From: Blautia hydrogenotrophica DSM 10507
Lineage (GTDB): Bacteria > Bacillota > Clostridia > Lachnospirales > Lachnospiraceae
DNA: 64,000 bases
Assembly: GCF_034356035.1 (NCBI RefSeq)
Contig: NZ_CP136423.1
Location: 1,860,001-1,924,000, forward strand
Direction of reading: 5' to 3'
A program made the position numbers and the translations under genes. Positions 52,514 through 60,229 of this stretch are shown piece by piece. Position 1 is the stretch's first letter. Each line of letters opens with the position of its first letter. Below the pieces are notes generated by a model that saw only the letters and a list, made by a program, of their open reading frames with translations, was not told where the DNA came from and did no database searches.

Positions 52514-53746
52514 TCAAAAAAGTTCTACCCAGACTAATTCGCCGGTCTTTAAGCCTTCCTTTCCCATGGGAATCCTCACATAACCGTCCGCTTTCGTCAG
52601 CGTGCGCATCAAGCCAGATTTTCCCAGGACCGGTCTGGCCGTATAGCCTTCTCCATCTCCTGGGAACAGTTCAACCATGACACAGGTGTCCTTGCCTGGC
52701 GCTGCCGGAATGTTGCTCTGCATAGAGGCCGGTATTTTCAAACTGTCTGCCTCTCCGGTCCTCCACTGTTCCAGCCACTTTGCCAAAAGTCTGAAAACCA
52801 TGAGGGCGGCCGCCGGATGTCCAGGCAGACCCATCAATATGGTCTGCGAGGGCTCATCCACGGCTAAGATTGTCGGCTTTCCCGGCTTCAAGGCAAGACC
52901 GTGAGTAAACACCCCAGGGTCTGCCAGACGATCCAGCAGCTTCGCCGTGATATCTTTCTTTCCCTGGGAGCTGCCCCCTGAGATCACAACCAGGTCACTG
53001 TCTTCCATTCCAAGGCGCAAAGCCTTCTCCAAAAGTTCTTCCTGGTCAGGAAGCACCTGGGTCTTCACCTCTTCAAATCCGATCTCACGGGCCAACTGCC
53101 GCAGTGCAGGTGTATTGATATCATATACCTGCGCTAAGCCAAGCTCTCCACCTACCTGCACAAGCTCATCCCCTGTGGAGAGAATTGTCACCTTTAGAGG
53201 ACGATAGACCTCCACGGTACGTCTGCTGTTTCCCGCCAGCGCCCCGATTTGTGCCGCAGCCAATCTGGTTCCTCTGGGAAGAATCGTCTCTCCTTTTTCT
53301 ACGTCTTCTCCGATCTGCACCACATTCCCGCCGGACGCAAGCGCGTGATAGACCGCAGTGCAGGATTGGTCGAACAATTCACAGTACTCCACCATCACCA
53401 CTGCATCTGCACCTTCAGGAATCATCCCCCCAGTGGGAACATAGGAACAGGTCCCGCTGACCACCCTCTTTTTTGCCGGTTTTCCGATCTCAATCTCTTC
53501 CATGATATCTAAGAATACTGGCACTCCATCGCTGGCCCCCTGGGTATCCGCCGCAATCACCGCGTAACCGTCCACCGTGGAGCGCAAAAACGAAGGCAAC
53601 GGGACCTCTGCCTTAACATCACGAGAAAGCACCCTGCCGGCCGCCTCCTCGATGGGAATGACCTCCGTCTTTTTGATATCCCAGGTGATCTGTTTCAATA
53701 ATTTTTCTCTCGCCTGCTCCAGGCTGTCCACTCTCAGAAGTTTCAT
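52514..53746 (-). CDS. moeA: molybdopterin molybdenumtransferase MoeA
   Basis: 410-residue MoeA without extra domains. Seen: STVDGYAV (about 56-63), YVPTGGMIPEGADAVVMVEY (residues about 102-121), STGDEL (about 190) and LPGHPAAALMVF (about 309-320), plus the C-terminal beta barrel. It catalyses metal insertion from molybdate/tungstate into MPT-AMP made by MogA. The ATG follows the tupC stop directly (TAGATG) with AGGAGG before it. The start of the second moeA overlaps its tail region closely. Confidence 0.93.
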   Translation of the reverse strand: MKLLRVDSLEQAREKLLKQITWDIKKTEVIPIEEAAGRVLSRDVKAEVPLPSFLRSTVDGYAVIAADTQGASDGVPVFLDIMEEIEIGKPAKKRVVSGTCSYVPTGGMIPEGADAVVMVEYCELFDQSCTAVYHALASGGNVVQIGEDVEKGETILPRGTRLAAAQIGALAGNSRRTVEVYRPLKVTILSTGDELVQVGGELGLAQVYDINTPALRQLAREIGFEEVKTQVLPDQEELLEKALRLGMEDSDLVVISGGSSQGKKDITAKLLDRLADPGVFTHGLALKPGKPTILAVDEPSQTILMGLPGHPAAALMVFRLLAKWLEQWRTGEADSLKIPASMQSNIPAAPGKDTCVMVELFPGDGEGYTARPVLGKSGLMRTLTKADGYVRIPMGKEGLKTGELVWVELF

Positions 53747-54454
53747 CTACTCATTCCTCCTGTCAAACGCGCTTTCGCTCAAAATCTCTCCTCTCAGGAA
53801 ATGCCGCACCTCAGGGACCTCAGAGTGAAACAACACCTCCCTGGCCGGCCCGCTTTGCACAACCTTTCCCTTGTAAAAAACATGAACTCTATCACAGAGC
53901 CTTGCAATATGGCTCAGACTGTGACTGATCAGCATCCAGGTATTTCCTTCTATTTCCCGGGTCCTTAAAATCTGTTTTTCAAAAAACTCTACGCTATCAG
54001 GATCTAGATTCGACAGTGTCTCGTCAATCATTACAAAACGAGGATGAAAGCAGAGAGCTCTTATCATGGACACTTTCTGCTGTTCCCCGCTGGAAAGACT
54101 TCTCGCAGCCTGCCGCTCTTTCCCTGCCATACCGCAGCTTTCCAAATAGGCCCCAATCTTTTCCCGATCAGGACGTGTTCCCCTTATTTTCAGCGGATAA
54201 ACAATATTTTCATAGACTGTATCATGCAGCAGATAGGGTCTTTGGCTCGTCATGGTGATCTCCCTCATATTCAATCCTTCATACTCAATATGCCCGCTGT
54301 CAGGGGACAAGATTCCCATAATCAGTTTCATGAGGGTGGTTTTTCCACTGCCGTTCCCTCCGATCAATCCGTGGATACACCCTTCTTCTATCTCTAAATG
54401 GTCAATCTGAAGGACAAATTGACCAACTCTTTTTTCCAAGTTAATAATTTTCAT
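53747..54454 (-). CDS. tupC: tungstate ABC transporter ATP-binding protein
   Basis: 235-residue importer ATPase: Walker A GGNGSGKTT (33-41), LSSGEQQKVS signature (about 120-129) and Walker B MIDETLS (about 145). Signature is LSSGE rather than LSGGQ, a tolerated variation. It overlaps tupB by 14 bases. Assigned to tungstate because of the adjacent TupA-like binding protein. Confidence 0.9.
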   Translation of the reverse strand: MKIINLEKRVGQFVLQIDHLEIEEGCIHGLIGGNGSGKTTLMKLIMGILSPDSGHIEYEGLNMREITMTSQRPYLLHDTVYENIVYPLKIRGTRPDREKIGAYLESCGMAGKERQAARSLSSGEQQKVSMIRALCFHPRFVMIDETLSNLDPDSVEFFEKQILRTREIEGNTWMLISHSLSHIARLCDRVHVFYKGKVVQSGPAREVLFHSEVPEVRHFLRGEILSESAFDRRNE

Positions 54455-55127
54455 TTTCTTTCGACTCCTTCTGAAAGAAATCTGCCAGACACTGGAGAAG
54501 AAACGCCATCACTAGCAACAAAATTCCCAAAGTTAGGCCTTCTGTGAAAATCCCCTGACTTTTCAGCAGGGAGATCGCTGTCGTCATCGTTCTGGTATGC
54601 CCTTTGATATTTCCGCCCACTAGCATCACCGCTCCCACTTCACTGATGGAACGGCCAAATCCGCTGACGATGGCAAAATAGATCTCGTGTTTCATCTCCC
54701 TTAAAATCAACAGATTTGTCTGAAGTTTTCCAGCTCCCATCGTCTTCGCAAAAACCCGGACCGCAGGCGCTGTTTTGTTTCCGTAAGTGTAAATCATTCC
54801 ACAGATAATTGGTGTGATAATGATTGTCTGGGCTAAAATCATTCCTTCCACAGTAAACAAAAGTTCCAACTTTCCCAGAGGGCCTCTGCGCATGGTCAAC
54901 ATATATACAATAAGCCCCACGACTACCGGGGGCACTCCCATCAAAGTTCTGTTTATACGAACGACTACCCTCTTTCCTGGAAAAGAAAATCTCTCCAAAG
55001 CAAGTCCTAAAACAATTCCTAGAACAGCAGAAATAAAAGTAGAAGTTACCGCCATTCGAAAAGTAACCCGAATGGCGTCGTAAACTCCTACGTCCGAAAA
55101 AATCTCTTCGATCATTGTCTTCAGCAT
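54441..55127 (-). CDS. tupB: tungstate ABC transporter permease
   Basis: 228-residue membrane permease with about five or six helices; the coupling loop is FAKTMGAGKLQTNLLILREM (about 130-149). SD GGAG precedes the ATG at 55127; the frame extends 28 codons further into the tupA end without a ribosome site. The GFGRSISEVGAVMLVGGNIKG segment is typical of TupB/WtpB-like permeases. Confidence 0.9.
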   Translation of the reverse strand: MLKTMIEEIFSDVGVYDAIRVTFRMAVTSTFISAVLGIVLGLALERFSFPGKRVVVRINRTLMGVPPVVVGLIVYMLTMRRGPLGKLELLFTVEGMILAQTIIITPIICGMIYTYGNKTAPAVRVFAKTMGAGKLQTNLLILREMKHEIYFAIVSGFGRSISEVGAVMLVGGNIKGHTRTMTTAISLLKSQGIFTEGLTLGILLLVMAFLLQCLADFFQKESKENENY

Positions 55128-55146
55128 GGAAAATCTCCAAAGAATC

Positions 55147-56076
55147 TTATGCGTCTGTACCGGCGTTGGGAACAAACAAAGCCTCTCCGTACTCCTCAAC
55201 TCCGTACTCACCGATCAGCTTCTGAATCTCATCAGAACAAATCCACTCGATGAACGCGTTTGCAGCTTCATTGTTGACTTCTGGATATTTCTCTGGATTC
55301 ACTGCAATCACTCCGTATTGGTTCAGCAAATTGGCATCCCCCTCACAGACAATCTCCAGACCCAAGGATACATCCGCGTCCTTTTTCATCTTCAGATAGG
55401 TTCCTCTGTCAGTCAGGCAATACGCTTGTTTTTCATCGGCCATTGTCAGGGTAGCTCCCATTCCCTGCCCGGATTCCAGATAATTGGGGTCAGCAGCCGG
55501 GTCCAGACCCAGATCTTCCCAGATCTGTTTTTCCTTCTTATCTGTGCCGGAGTCATCCCCTCTGGACACAAATGGAAGCTGTTCCTCCAAAATCTGGTTA
55601 AACACAGCCTGTATGTCCTGGGTAACGGCAACCGGCTCCGTCGGGCCGACCACGATAAAGTCGTTGTACATGACAGGAAAACGCTCTACACCGTAGCCGT
55701 CCGCTACAAATTGTTCTTCGCTTGCTTTCGCATGTACCAGAACAATGTCTACATCTCCATTCTCACCCATCTTCAAAGCTTCCCCGGTGCCAACCGCATC
55801 CCACAAAAGCTCATAGCCGGTATCCTCCTGGAAAATAGGCGCCAGATAATCCAAAAGCCCCGTGTCAGCCGTACTGGTCGTCGTCGCCATCATCAGCTGG
55901 CCTTTCTCCTCACCTTCTTTTGACTCGTCCGTTTTCTGGGCATCCTGTGAATCTTCACTCTCTGCCGCGTCCTCTGTAGCTGGCTGCTCCTTCGACTCCT
56001 CACTGCCTCCGCAGCCTGCAAGTGTTCCAAAAACCAGCGCAGTTCCCAGCAGCATCGCTAAAGCTTGTTTCTTCAT
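55147..56076 (-). CDS. tupA: tungstate-binding lipoprotein
   Basis: 309-residue solute-binding lipoprotein. Signal peptide with lipobox LAGC (about 19-22), a 35-residue acidic linker, then the TupA hallmark TTTSTADTGLLD (about 65-76), whose Ser/Thr side chains bind the oxyanion, and VSRGDDSGT (about 170) in the second lobe. These motifs separate TupA (tungstate-selective) from ModA. GGGAGG precedes the ATG. The transporter sits inside the cofactor operon, so the formate dehydrogenase may use tungsten. Confidence 0.93.
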   Translation of the reverse strand: MKKQALAMLLGTALVFGTLAGCGGSEESKEQPATEDAAESEDSQDAQKTDESKEGEEKGQLMMATTTSTADTGLLDYLAPIFQEDTGYELLWDAVGTGEALKMGENGDVDIVLVHAKASEEQFVADGYGVERFPVMYNDFIVVGPTEPVAVTQDIQAVFNQILEEQLPFVSRGDDSGTDKKEKQIWEDLGLDPAADPNYLESGQGMGATLTMADEKQAYCLTDRGTYLKMKKDADVSLGLEIVCEGDANLLNQYGVIAVNPEKYPEVNNEAANAFIEWICSDEIQKLIGEYGVEEYGEALFVPNAGTDA

Positions 56077-56146
56077 TTTTGTTTCCTCCCTTGAATCTTT
56101 CTATTTCAAAACAACTTATCTGTTTTGAAAACCATTTCCTGGACAA

Positions 56147-56593
56147 TCACAGAATCCTCCGCATCTCGTCCCCCACAGAGATTTCCCCTGCGCGCAGAAC
56201 CCGCGCGAAAACTCCTTCTCTGGGCATAATGCAATCTCCCATCAGTCTCTGTATCTCACAGCCTTTGTGACAGGTCTTTCCGATCTGCGTCATCTCCAAA
56301 ATTACAGAATTGCAGGCAAACCTCGTACCCACTGGATAGTTCTTGAAATCAAAGCCGGTGACAATCAAATTCTCTCCAAAAGCTCCGTCTTCCACCGGGG
56401 CTCCCTTCGCTTTGAACTGCTCGATCACCTCGTAAGACAGCAGGCTGACTTGACGGTGCCAGTTCCCTGCATGAGCATCGTTTTCAAGCCCAAAATCCTC
56501 GATAAATCTGGCCTTTCCCACATTTTTCTTCTGGGTGCCTTTCTTTTCACTGATACAGACTGCTTTTACAATCCCAACTTTTTCTTCTCTCAT
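56147..56593 (-). CDS. MOSC domain protein
   Basis: 148-residue MOSC domain protein, distinct from that at 50122. Starts in an ATGA overlap with the mogA stop, so it is translationally coupled, which fixes the start at 56593. Seen: DFGLENDAHAGNWHRQVSLLS (split by a His cluster), a GAFGENL motif near 72 and GKTCHKGCEIQ near 106, whose cysteines fit the catalytic Cys of MOSC. It probably binds the cofactor or transfers sulfur, like the MoaB/MOSC fusions of other bacteria. Confidence 0.87.
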   Translation of the reverse strand: MREEKVGIVKAVCISEKKGTQKKNVGKARFIEDFGLENDAHAGNWHRQVSLLSYEVIEQFKAKGAPVEDGAFGENLIVTGFDFKNYPVGTRFACNSVILEMTQIGKTCHKGCEIQRLMGDCIMPREGVFARVLRAGEISVGDEMRRIL

Positions 56594-57084
56594 CTCGCGC
56601 AATTTTGAGCCTCCCCTGTTAAAATTTCTAACCCATGTTCCAGATAAGGCGCTACGTATTCCAGACACTCACGGACAGCCTTGGGACTACCTGGAAGATT
56701 GATAATCAGCGTCGTTCCCCGAATTCCCGCGGCAGCCCTGGACAGCATCGCCCGTCCGGTGAACTGCATACTGTATGCCCGCATAGCCTCCGGTATGCCC
56801 GGCACCTCCCTTTGACAGACTGCTTTCGTGGCCTCCGGCGTCCAATCTCTGGGAGAAAATCCTGTTCCTCCGGTGGTCAATATTAACTCTGCGGCCTTGT
56901 TGTCCGCAGTGTCACAAAACGCAGCTTTCAGTACTTCCAAATCGTCCGGAAGAATCTGTATTCCCACAACCTCGTATCCCAGCTTTTCCATAGTTTCCCG
57001 GATCACGGGGCCGCTGAAATCCTCTCTCTCCCCCCGGTACCCGCTGTCACTGGAGACAATAATCATCACTCTTTTTCTTTCCAT
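56590..57084 (-). CDS. mogA: molybdopterin adenylyltransferase (MogA/MoaB family)
   Basis: Activates molybdopterin with ATP to MPT-AMP before metal insertion by MoeA. 164 residues with the family motifs SSDSGYRGEREDFSG (about 11-25), LTTGGTGFSPRDWTPEAT (about 69-86) and INLPGSPKAVREC (about 126-138). GGAGG precedes the ATG. The next MOSC gene overlaps by four bases. MogA and MoaB cannot be separated by sequence alone. Confidence 0.92.
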   Translation of the reverse strand: MERKRVMIIVSSDSGYRGEREDFSGPVIRETMEKLGYEVVGIQILPDDLEVLKAAFCDTADNKAAELILTTGGTGFSPRDWTPEATKAVCQREVPGIPEAMRAYSMQFTGRAMLSRAAAGIRGTTLIINLPGSPKAVRECLEYVAPYLEHGLEILTGEAQNCAR

Positions 57085-57086
57085 TT

Positions 57087-58061
57087 TTATCCTCCGATCT
57101 GCGCCATAAATTTCTTTTCCTTTTCCTTTGGCGCGCCCTCCAAAAAGGCATGGCTTTGAGGCTTATCCAAAATTGCTCTCTGAATCCGTGCTCTTAATGC
57201 CTCATCCGAATCCTCTGCCCGCAGAGGCTCTCTCAAATCGATTCCTCTGTCATACTGAAGACAGGTCTTCAAATAACCCTGTGAAGTCAGGCGCACTCGG
57301 TTGCATTTATCACAGAATTTGTGGCTTACCGCACTGATGAAGCCGATTTTTCCCTGAAAGTTCTTGAACTGCATATAATGACTTGGCCCGTTTCCAAGCC
57401 TCTCCGTCACCGGCTGTCCCGGCCCGAATTCTCTCTCAAAAATCGTCAGTAGCTCCTCCTCTGAGCGTCCTGTCCAGGACTCACCCAGTCCGATGGGCAT
57501 CATTTCTATAAATCGTACATGCACCGGGTAATCCCGGGCCAATGCTGCCATCCGGCATAGGCTTTCCGGGGACTGCCCTATGGAGACACAGTTGATTTTC
57601 AGCAAAATCCGGGGATATCTCAGCATTTCCTGAAATCCCTCCCAGGCTCTGCTAAATTCGTCTCTTCTCGTTATCCGGGCATACTCCTGCGGCTTTAAAC
57701 TGTTTAAACTTAAATTCACTCCATCAATTCCTGCTTCTGCCAGCAAAGCCGCTTTTTCTTTGAGAAGTGTTCCATTCGTGGTCAGAGTCACCTGCTCAAT
57801 CCCTTCGATCTTTTTCAGATCTTTGACCAGTTCTTCAATCTGCAGTCTCACCAGAGGCTCTCCGCCTGTCAGTTTGATTTTTCGGATTCCCACTGACACA
57901 AAGATTTCCGCGAGACGTTCTATCTCGTGAAATCTCAGAATTTCCTGGTGGCTTGCCAGAGAAATTCCATCCTCTGGCATACAGTACCGGCACCTCAGAT
58001 TGCAGCGGTCAGTAACCGAAATCCGAATGTAGTCTATGGTCCTTCCGTATTCATCCACCAT
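57087..58061 (-). CDS. moaA: GTP 3',8-cyclase MoaA
   Basis: Radical SAM enzyme making the first intermediate of molybdopterin from GTP. 324 residues with the CxxxCxxC motif in DRCNLRCRYCMP (about 18-29), the GGEPL motif (about 69) and the C-terminal cluster pattern CDKCNRVRLT and a further Cys (KTCLQYD) near 247 and 264. The start at 58061 (MVDEYGRTIDYIR) lies inside moaC, an 11-base overlap. The terminal GG motif (AQIGG) typical of MoaA is present. Confidence 0.94.
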   Translation of the reverse strand: MVDEYGRTIDYIRISVTDRCNLRCRYCMPEDGISLASHQEILRFHEIERLAEIFVSVGIRKIKLTGGEPLVRLQIEELVKDLKKIEGIEQVTLTTNGTLLKEKAALLAEAGIDGVNLSLNSLKPQEYARITRRDEFSRAWEGFQEMLRYPRILLKINCVSIGQSPESLCRMAALARDYPVHVRFIEMMPIGLGESWTGRSEEELLTIFEREFGPGQPVTERLGNGPSHYMQFKNFQGKIGFISAVSHKFCDKCNRVRLTSQGYLKTCLQYDRGIDLREPLRAEDSDEALRARIQRAILDKPQSHAFLEGAPKEKEKKFMAQIGG

Positions 58062-58533
58062 ATCTGAAATCCCCACTCTTTCCTCCAGTCTTTCGCACCA
58101 AGTGAATTCCACCGATCTCCATTCGCTTGTCGATTGCCTTGCACATATCATAGATAGTCAGTAGAGCAACAGATACTCCCGTGAGAGCTTCCATTTCCAC
58201 CCCCGTCTTTTCATCTATTTTCACAGTGCACTCTGCTTCAATACGACTGTTTTCTTCATCCAAACTGAATTTCAATGCACAGTTTTGTATATTCAGAGGA
58301 TGGCACATGGGAATCAGAGAGGCTGTCTGCTTCACTCCCATGATCCCCGCCACTGTGGCGACACTCAGGACATCCCCTTTCTCCACGCAGTGTTCTTTCA
58401 CCGCCTCCAGGATTTCTCTGCTCACGCGAATTTCTCCTCTTGCCACAGCAGTTCGGACCGATTTGTTTTTCCCAGTCACATCCACCATAACCGCATTGCC
58501 GTCCTCATCAAAATGTGTAAATTCTTCAACCAT
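58051..58533 (-). CDS. moaC: cyclic pyranopterin monophosphate synthase MoaC
   Basis: Converts the MoaA product to cyclic pyranopterin monophosphate. 160 residues with CHPL (about 77-80), the KTGVEMEALTGVS motif (about 108-120) and the MCKAIDK (about 129-135) that hold catalytic lysines and histidine. First gene of the cofactor operon; an intrinsic terminator lies only 22 bp upstream and a Moco-type riboswitch about 500 bp upstream. Confidence 0.95.
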   Translation of the reverse strand: MVEEFTHFDEDGNAVMVDVTGKNKSVRTAVARGEIRVSREILEAVKEHCVEKGDVLSVATVAGIMGVKQTASLIPMCHPLNIQNCALKFSLDEENSRIEAECTVKIDEKTGVEMEALTGVSVALLTIYDMCKAIDKRMEIGGIHLVRKTGGKSGDFRYGG

Positions 58534-58555
58534 TTTCCCTTATCTCCTAACTAAT

Positions 58556-58582
58556 AAAAAAGAATCCTGCCCCGCAGGATTC
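58556..58582 (-). terminator. intrinsic terminator just upstream of moaC, possible attenuator
   Basis: Arms GAATCCTGC / GCAGGATTC, three-base loop and six T, 22 bp before moaC. The sequence CCGCAGG (minus, 58593-58587) could instead pair with CCTGCGG (58578-58572), taking apart the terminator, so two exclusive folds exist. Confidence 0.8.
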
Positions 58583-58607
58583 TCCGCCTGCGGCGGGTTG
58601 CATCAGC

Positions 58608-58706
58608 AACATTTTCATCTCCGCCGCAGTGTGATCCTACGGAGTATTTCTGTTATAGGAAAGAGCTTTCACGCATTAGTGTAACAAAGTATTTCCTATT
58701 ACAAAA
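58608..58706. repeat. intergenic repeat copy 3
   Basis: Shares with copy 1 the nested hairpin module (TAGGAAAGAG.TTTCACGCATTAG.GT core, TTTCCT arm) and with copy 2 the CTCCGCCGCAGTG.GATCC segment. Abuts the T-run of the terminator at 58703-58725. Confidence 0.75.
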
Positions 58707-58725
58707 AAAGCCGCCACCCGGCGAC
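58703..58725 (-). terminator. intrinsic terminator in the long moaC leader
   Basis: GTCGCC-GGGT-GGCGGC stem followed by seven T on the minus strand, 6 bp after the stop of a short open frame. Confidence 0.85.
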
Positions 58726-58730
58726 CCTGC

Positions 58731-59024
58731 TCATAATATATTCATTCGTCCATCCGCATTGCGGACTAACGGGACCATAATCTCCTTTCCATAAACATGA
58801 AAAGCTTTCGTAATATGACCAGAGTCAATTCTAAGAAAGTTCCTGCACATACCATAATTCTCAGCAGCACAGATCTTCCTGTCTCTATTGTTAAGTTAAA
58901 AATTTTGACTCCAAGTCCCGTCTAAACACTCCAAGACTATAATTCGAAACGATCACAGACCCTTTCTGTCCATACAGTTCCCAACTATCGCATGATTTTC
59001 CTTTTCCAGTTTTTTCTATAGAAT
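58731..59024 (-). pseudogene. possible remnant of a short gene between the Moco-type RNA and moaC
   Basis: Two adjoining open stretches in different frames (about 59020-58920 and 58895-58731) read like protein: the first includes WELYGQKGSVIVSN, the second DSGHITKAFHVYGKEIM and ends at TGA 58731, 6 bp before a terminator. I see no family and no good start. A frameshifted small gene or leader ORF is possible; chance cannot be excluded. Confidence 0.25.
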
Positions 59025-59134
59025 AACCTGGTTAAAAATCCTTTCCAAACACGGGAGGCATTGATTCAAGCGGTCAATACCCTCGCCGAACGAGCGTCGG
59101 CTGGTCCTGATTCCTCTTTACAGGACTCGGATTC
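59025..59134 (-). promoter_or_regulatory. Moco/Tuco-type riboswitch upstream of moaC
   Basis: The minus-strand RNA has GTCCTG..CAGGAC and GCCGA..TCGGC hairpins and a stem GAGGGTATTGA / TCAATGCCTC. It ends in the conserved 3' element GCCTCCCG-TGTT-TGGAAAGG, which I recognise from the moaABCDE leader RNA family. Such RNAs respond to molybdenum or, in the shorter Tuco form, tungsten cofactor. Placement just after a promoter and before the cofactor operon supports the call; subtype is not decided. Confidence 0.7.
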
Positions 59135-59140
59135 TTTCTC

Positions 59141-59169
59141 ATTATATAACAGACATTAAATTTTTACAA
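59141..59169 (-). promoter_or_regulatory. sigma-A promoter of the Moco-type leader
   Basis: TTGTAA (59169-59164), 17-bp spacer, TATAAT (59146-59141). Confidence 0.75.
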
Positions 59170-59252
59170 TCTCTTCCCTGATATTTATTTTGTTATATAA
59201 TTACAGAAAATCATCAGAAAATGCTATTCTTTCCAAAATTGACATACTATTT

Positions 59253-59287
59253 TCAGAACAAGGTGGGCAAGCCTCTCTCACCTCCCA
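59253..59287 (-). terminator. hairpin after the MerR gene, related to the repeat family
   Basis: AGGTGGG / CCCACCT arms just past the stop at 59293, followed by TTGTTCTG on the minus strand; GAACAAGGTGGGCAAGCC resembles the ACAAAGTGGGCAAGCCC module of repeat copy 2. Confidence 0.45.
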
Positions 59288-59292
59288 CCTAT

Positions 59293-60111
59293 CTAACTAT
59301 CTGGAATATTGTGAATTTTGATCGCTATCTGTGTCACATAGTTCTCCTCGCTGCCTATCATAAAATCATTCATTCCCTTCTCGTAGGCATAACCTGTCAA
59401 CAATAGACTATGTTCTCTCGCATAGGAAAACATTTTATCATACAAAACTGGCAGCCGGCTCCAAGGACCTTTTAGGTATCCGCACAAATATTTCCCTCCG
59501 GGTCTTTTTACTACCTGACCATTTTTCTCTCGCTTTAGAACCGGTGAATAAAGACCATCATAGCTCTCAAATTGCCCTTCACTGGCTTTTTCCAGGGAGA
59601 TATAGCTACCGATTCCATTCCTATACTGTTCCGGACTCCAAGTATCCTGCACATATCGGAATACCTCCATAAAATCATCATTTTCAAATTTGTAGGGAAC
59701 CGTCAACAATTCTTCCTTCCTGAAATTTTCTATTCGTATATCCATGTCATTGATATTCTGACAGAGCAGAAGCTGTTCCTGTTTTTGGGATAAAACTGCT
59801 TTTACTCTTCTTAGTTTCTCAATTTTCTCCCCGATTTCTTTTTGTTTCGCTTTTGCCATCTCTAAAAATTTTTCCTCATCAAATCCGTGAACAAATGCTT
59901 TGATTTCTTCGATACTCAGGTTGACTTCCTTGAGCATCAGGATAAATTCAAAATCCATACTTTGGGAATAGTCATAGTATCTATAGTCGTTATCGCCTTT
60001 AAATTTAGGCGAAAACAGCCCAATACTGTCATAATAATGCAAAGTTCTCTTGTTCACATGGTGCAGTTTCGCAAACTGAGAGACGGTAAGTCTCGCTATA
60101 TCTTTTTTCAT
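59293..60111 (-). CDS. MerR family regulator with GyrI-like effector domain
   Basis: 272 residues: N-terminal MerR winged helix (about 5-75, VSQFAKLHHVNKRTLHYYDSIG pattern with the usual HYYD), a coiled-coil linker (about 85-120) and a C-terminal GyrI-like/BmrR-type multidrug-binding domain (about 130-272). It is divergent from a GNAT acetyltransferase whose promoter has the 19-bp spacer that MerR proteins distort to activate, so that gene is its probable target. Effector unknown; likely a hydrophobic or cationic small molecule. Confidence 0.9.
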   Translation of the reverse strand: MKKDIARLTVSQFAKLHHVNKRTLHYYDSIGLFSPKFKGDNDYRYYDYSQSMDFEFILMLKEVNLSIEEIKAFVHGFDEEKFLEMAKAKQKEIGEKIEKLRRVKAVLSQKQEQLLLCQNINDMDIRIENFRKEELLTVPYKFENDDFMEVFRYVQDTWSPEQYRNGIGSYISLEKASEGQFESYDGLYSPVLKREKNGQVVKRPGGKYLCGYLKGPWSRLPVLYDKMFSYAREHSLLLTGYAYEKGMNDFMIGSEENYVTQIAIKIHNIPDS

Positions 60112-60120
60112 AAAAACCTC

Positions 60121-60151
60121 TTGACTTTACACTTACTGTATCGTTTATTCT
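60121..60151 (+). promoter_or_regulatory. MerR-type promoter with 19-bp spacer
   Basis: TTGACT (60121-60126), a 19-bp spacer containing the dyad TACA-CTTAC-TGTA, and TATTCT (60146-60151). The over-long spacer with a centred dyad is the hallmark of MerR-activated promoters. Confidence 0.65.
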
Positions 60152-60229
60152 TCAGGTATAGCACCTGTGAGTAAAACAGTCAAGCCTGTTTTGTTTACAA
60201 ATTTCAAAGCATTTGGAAAGGAAAAAAAT

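Noticed and set aside
54640..55140. 166-codon minus-strand frame
   Set aside because: Shifted frame inside tupB; tupB has the membrane helices and coupling loop.
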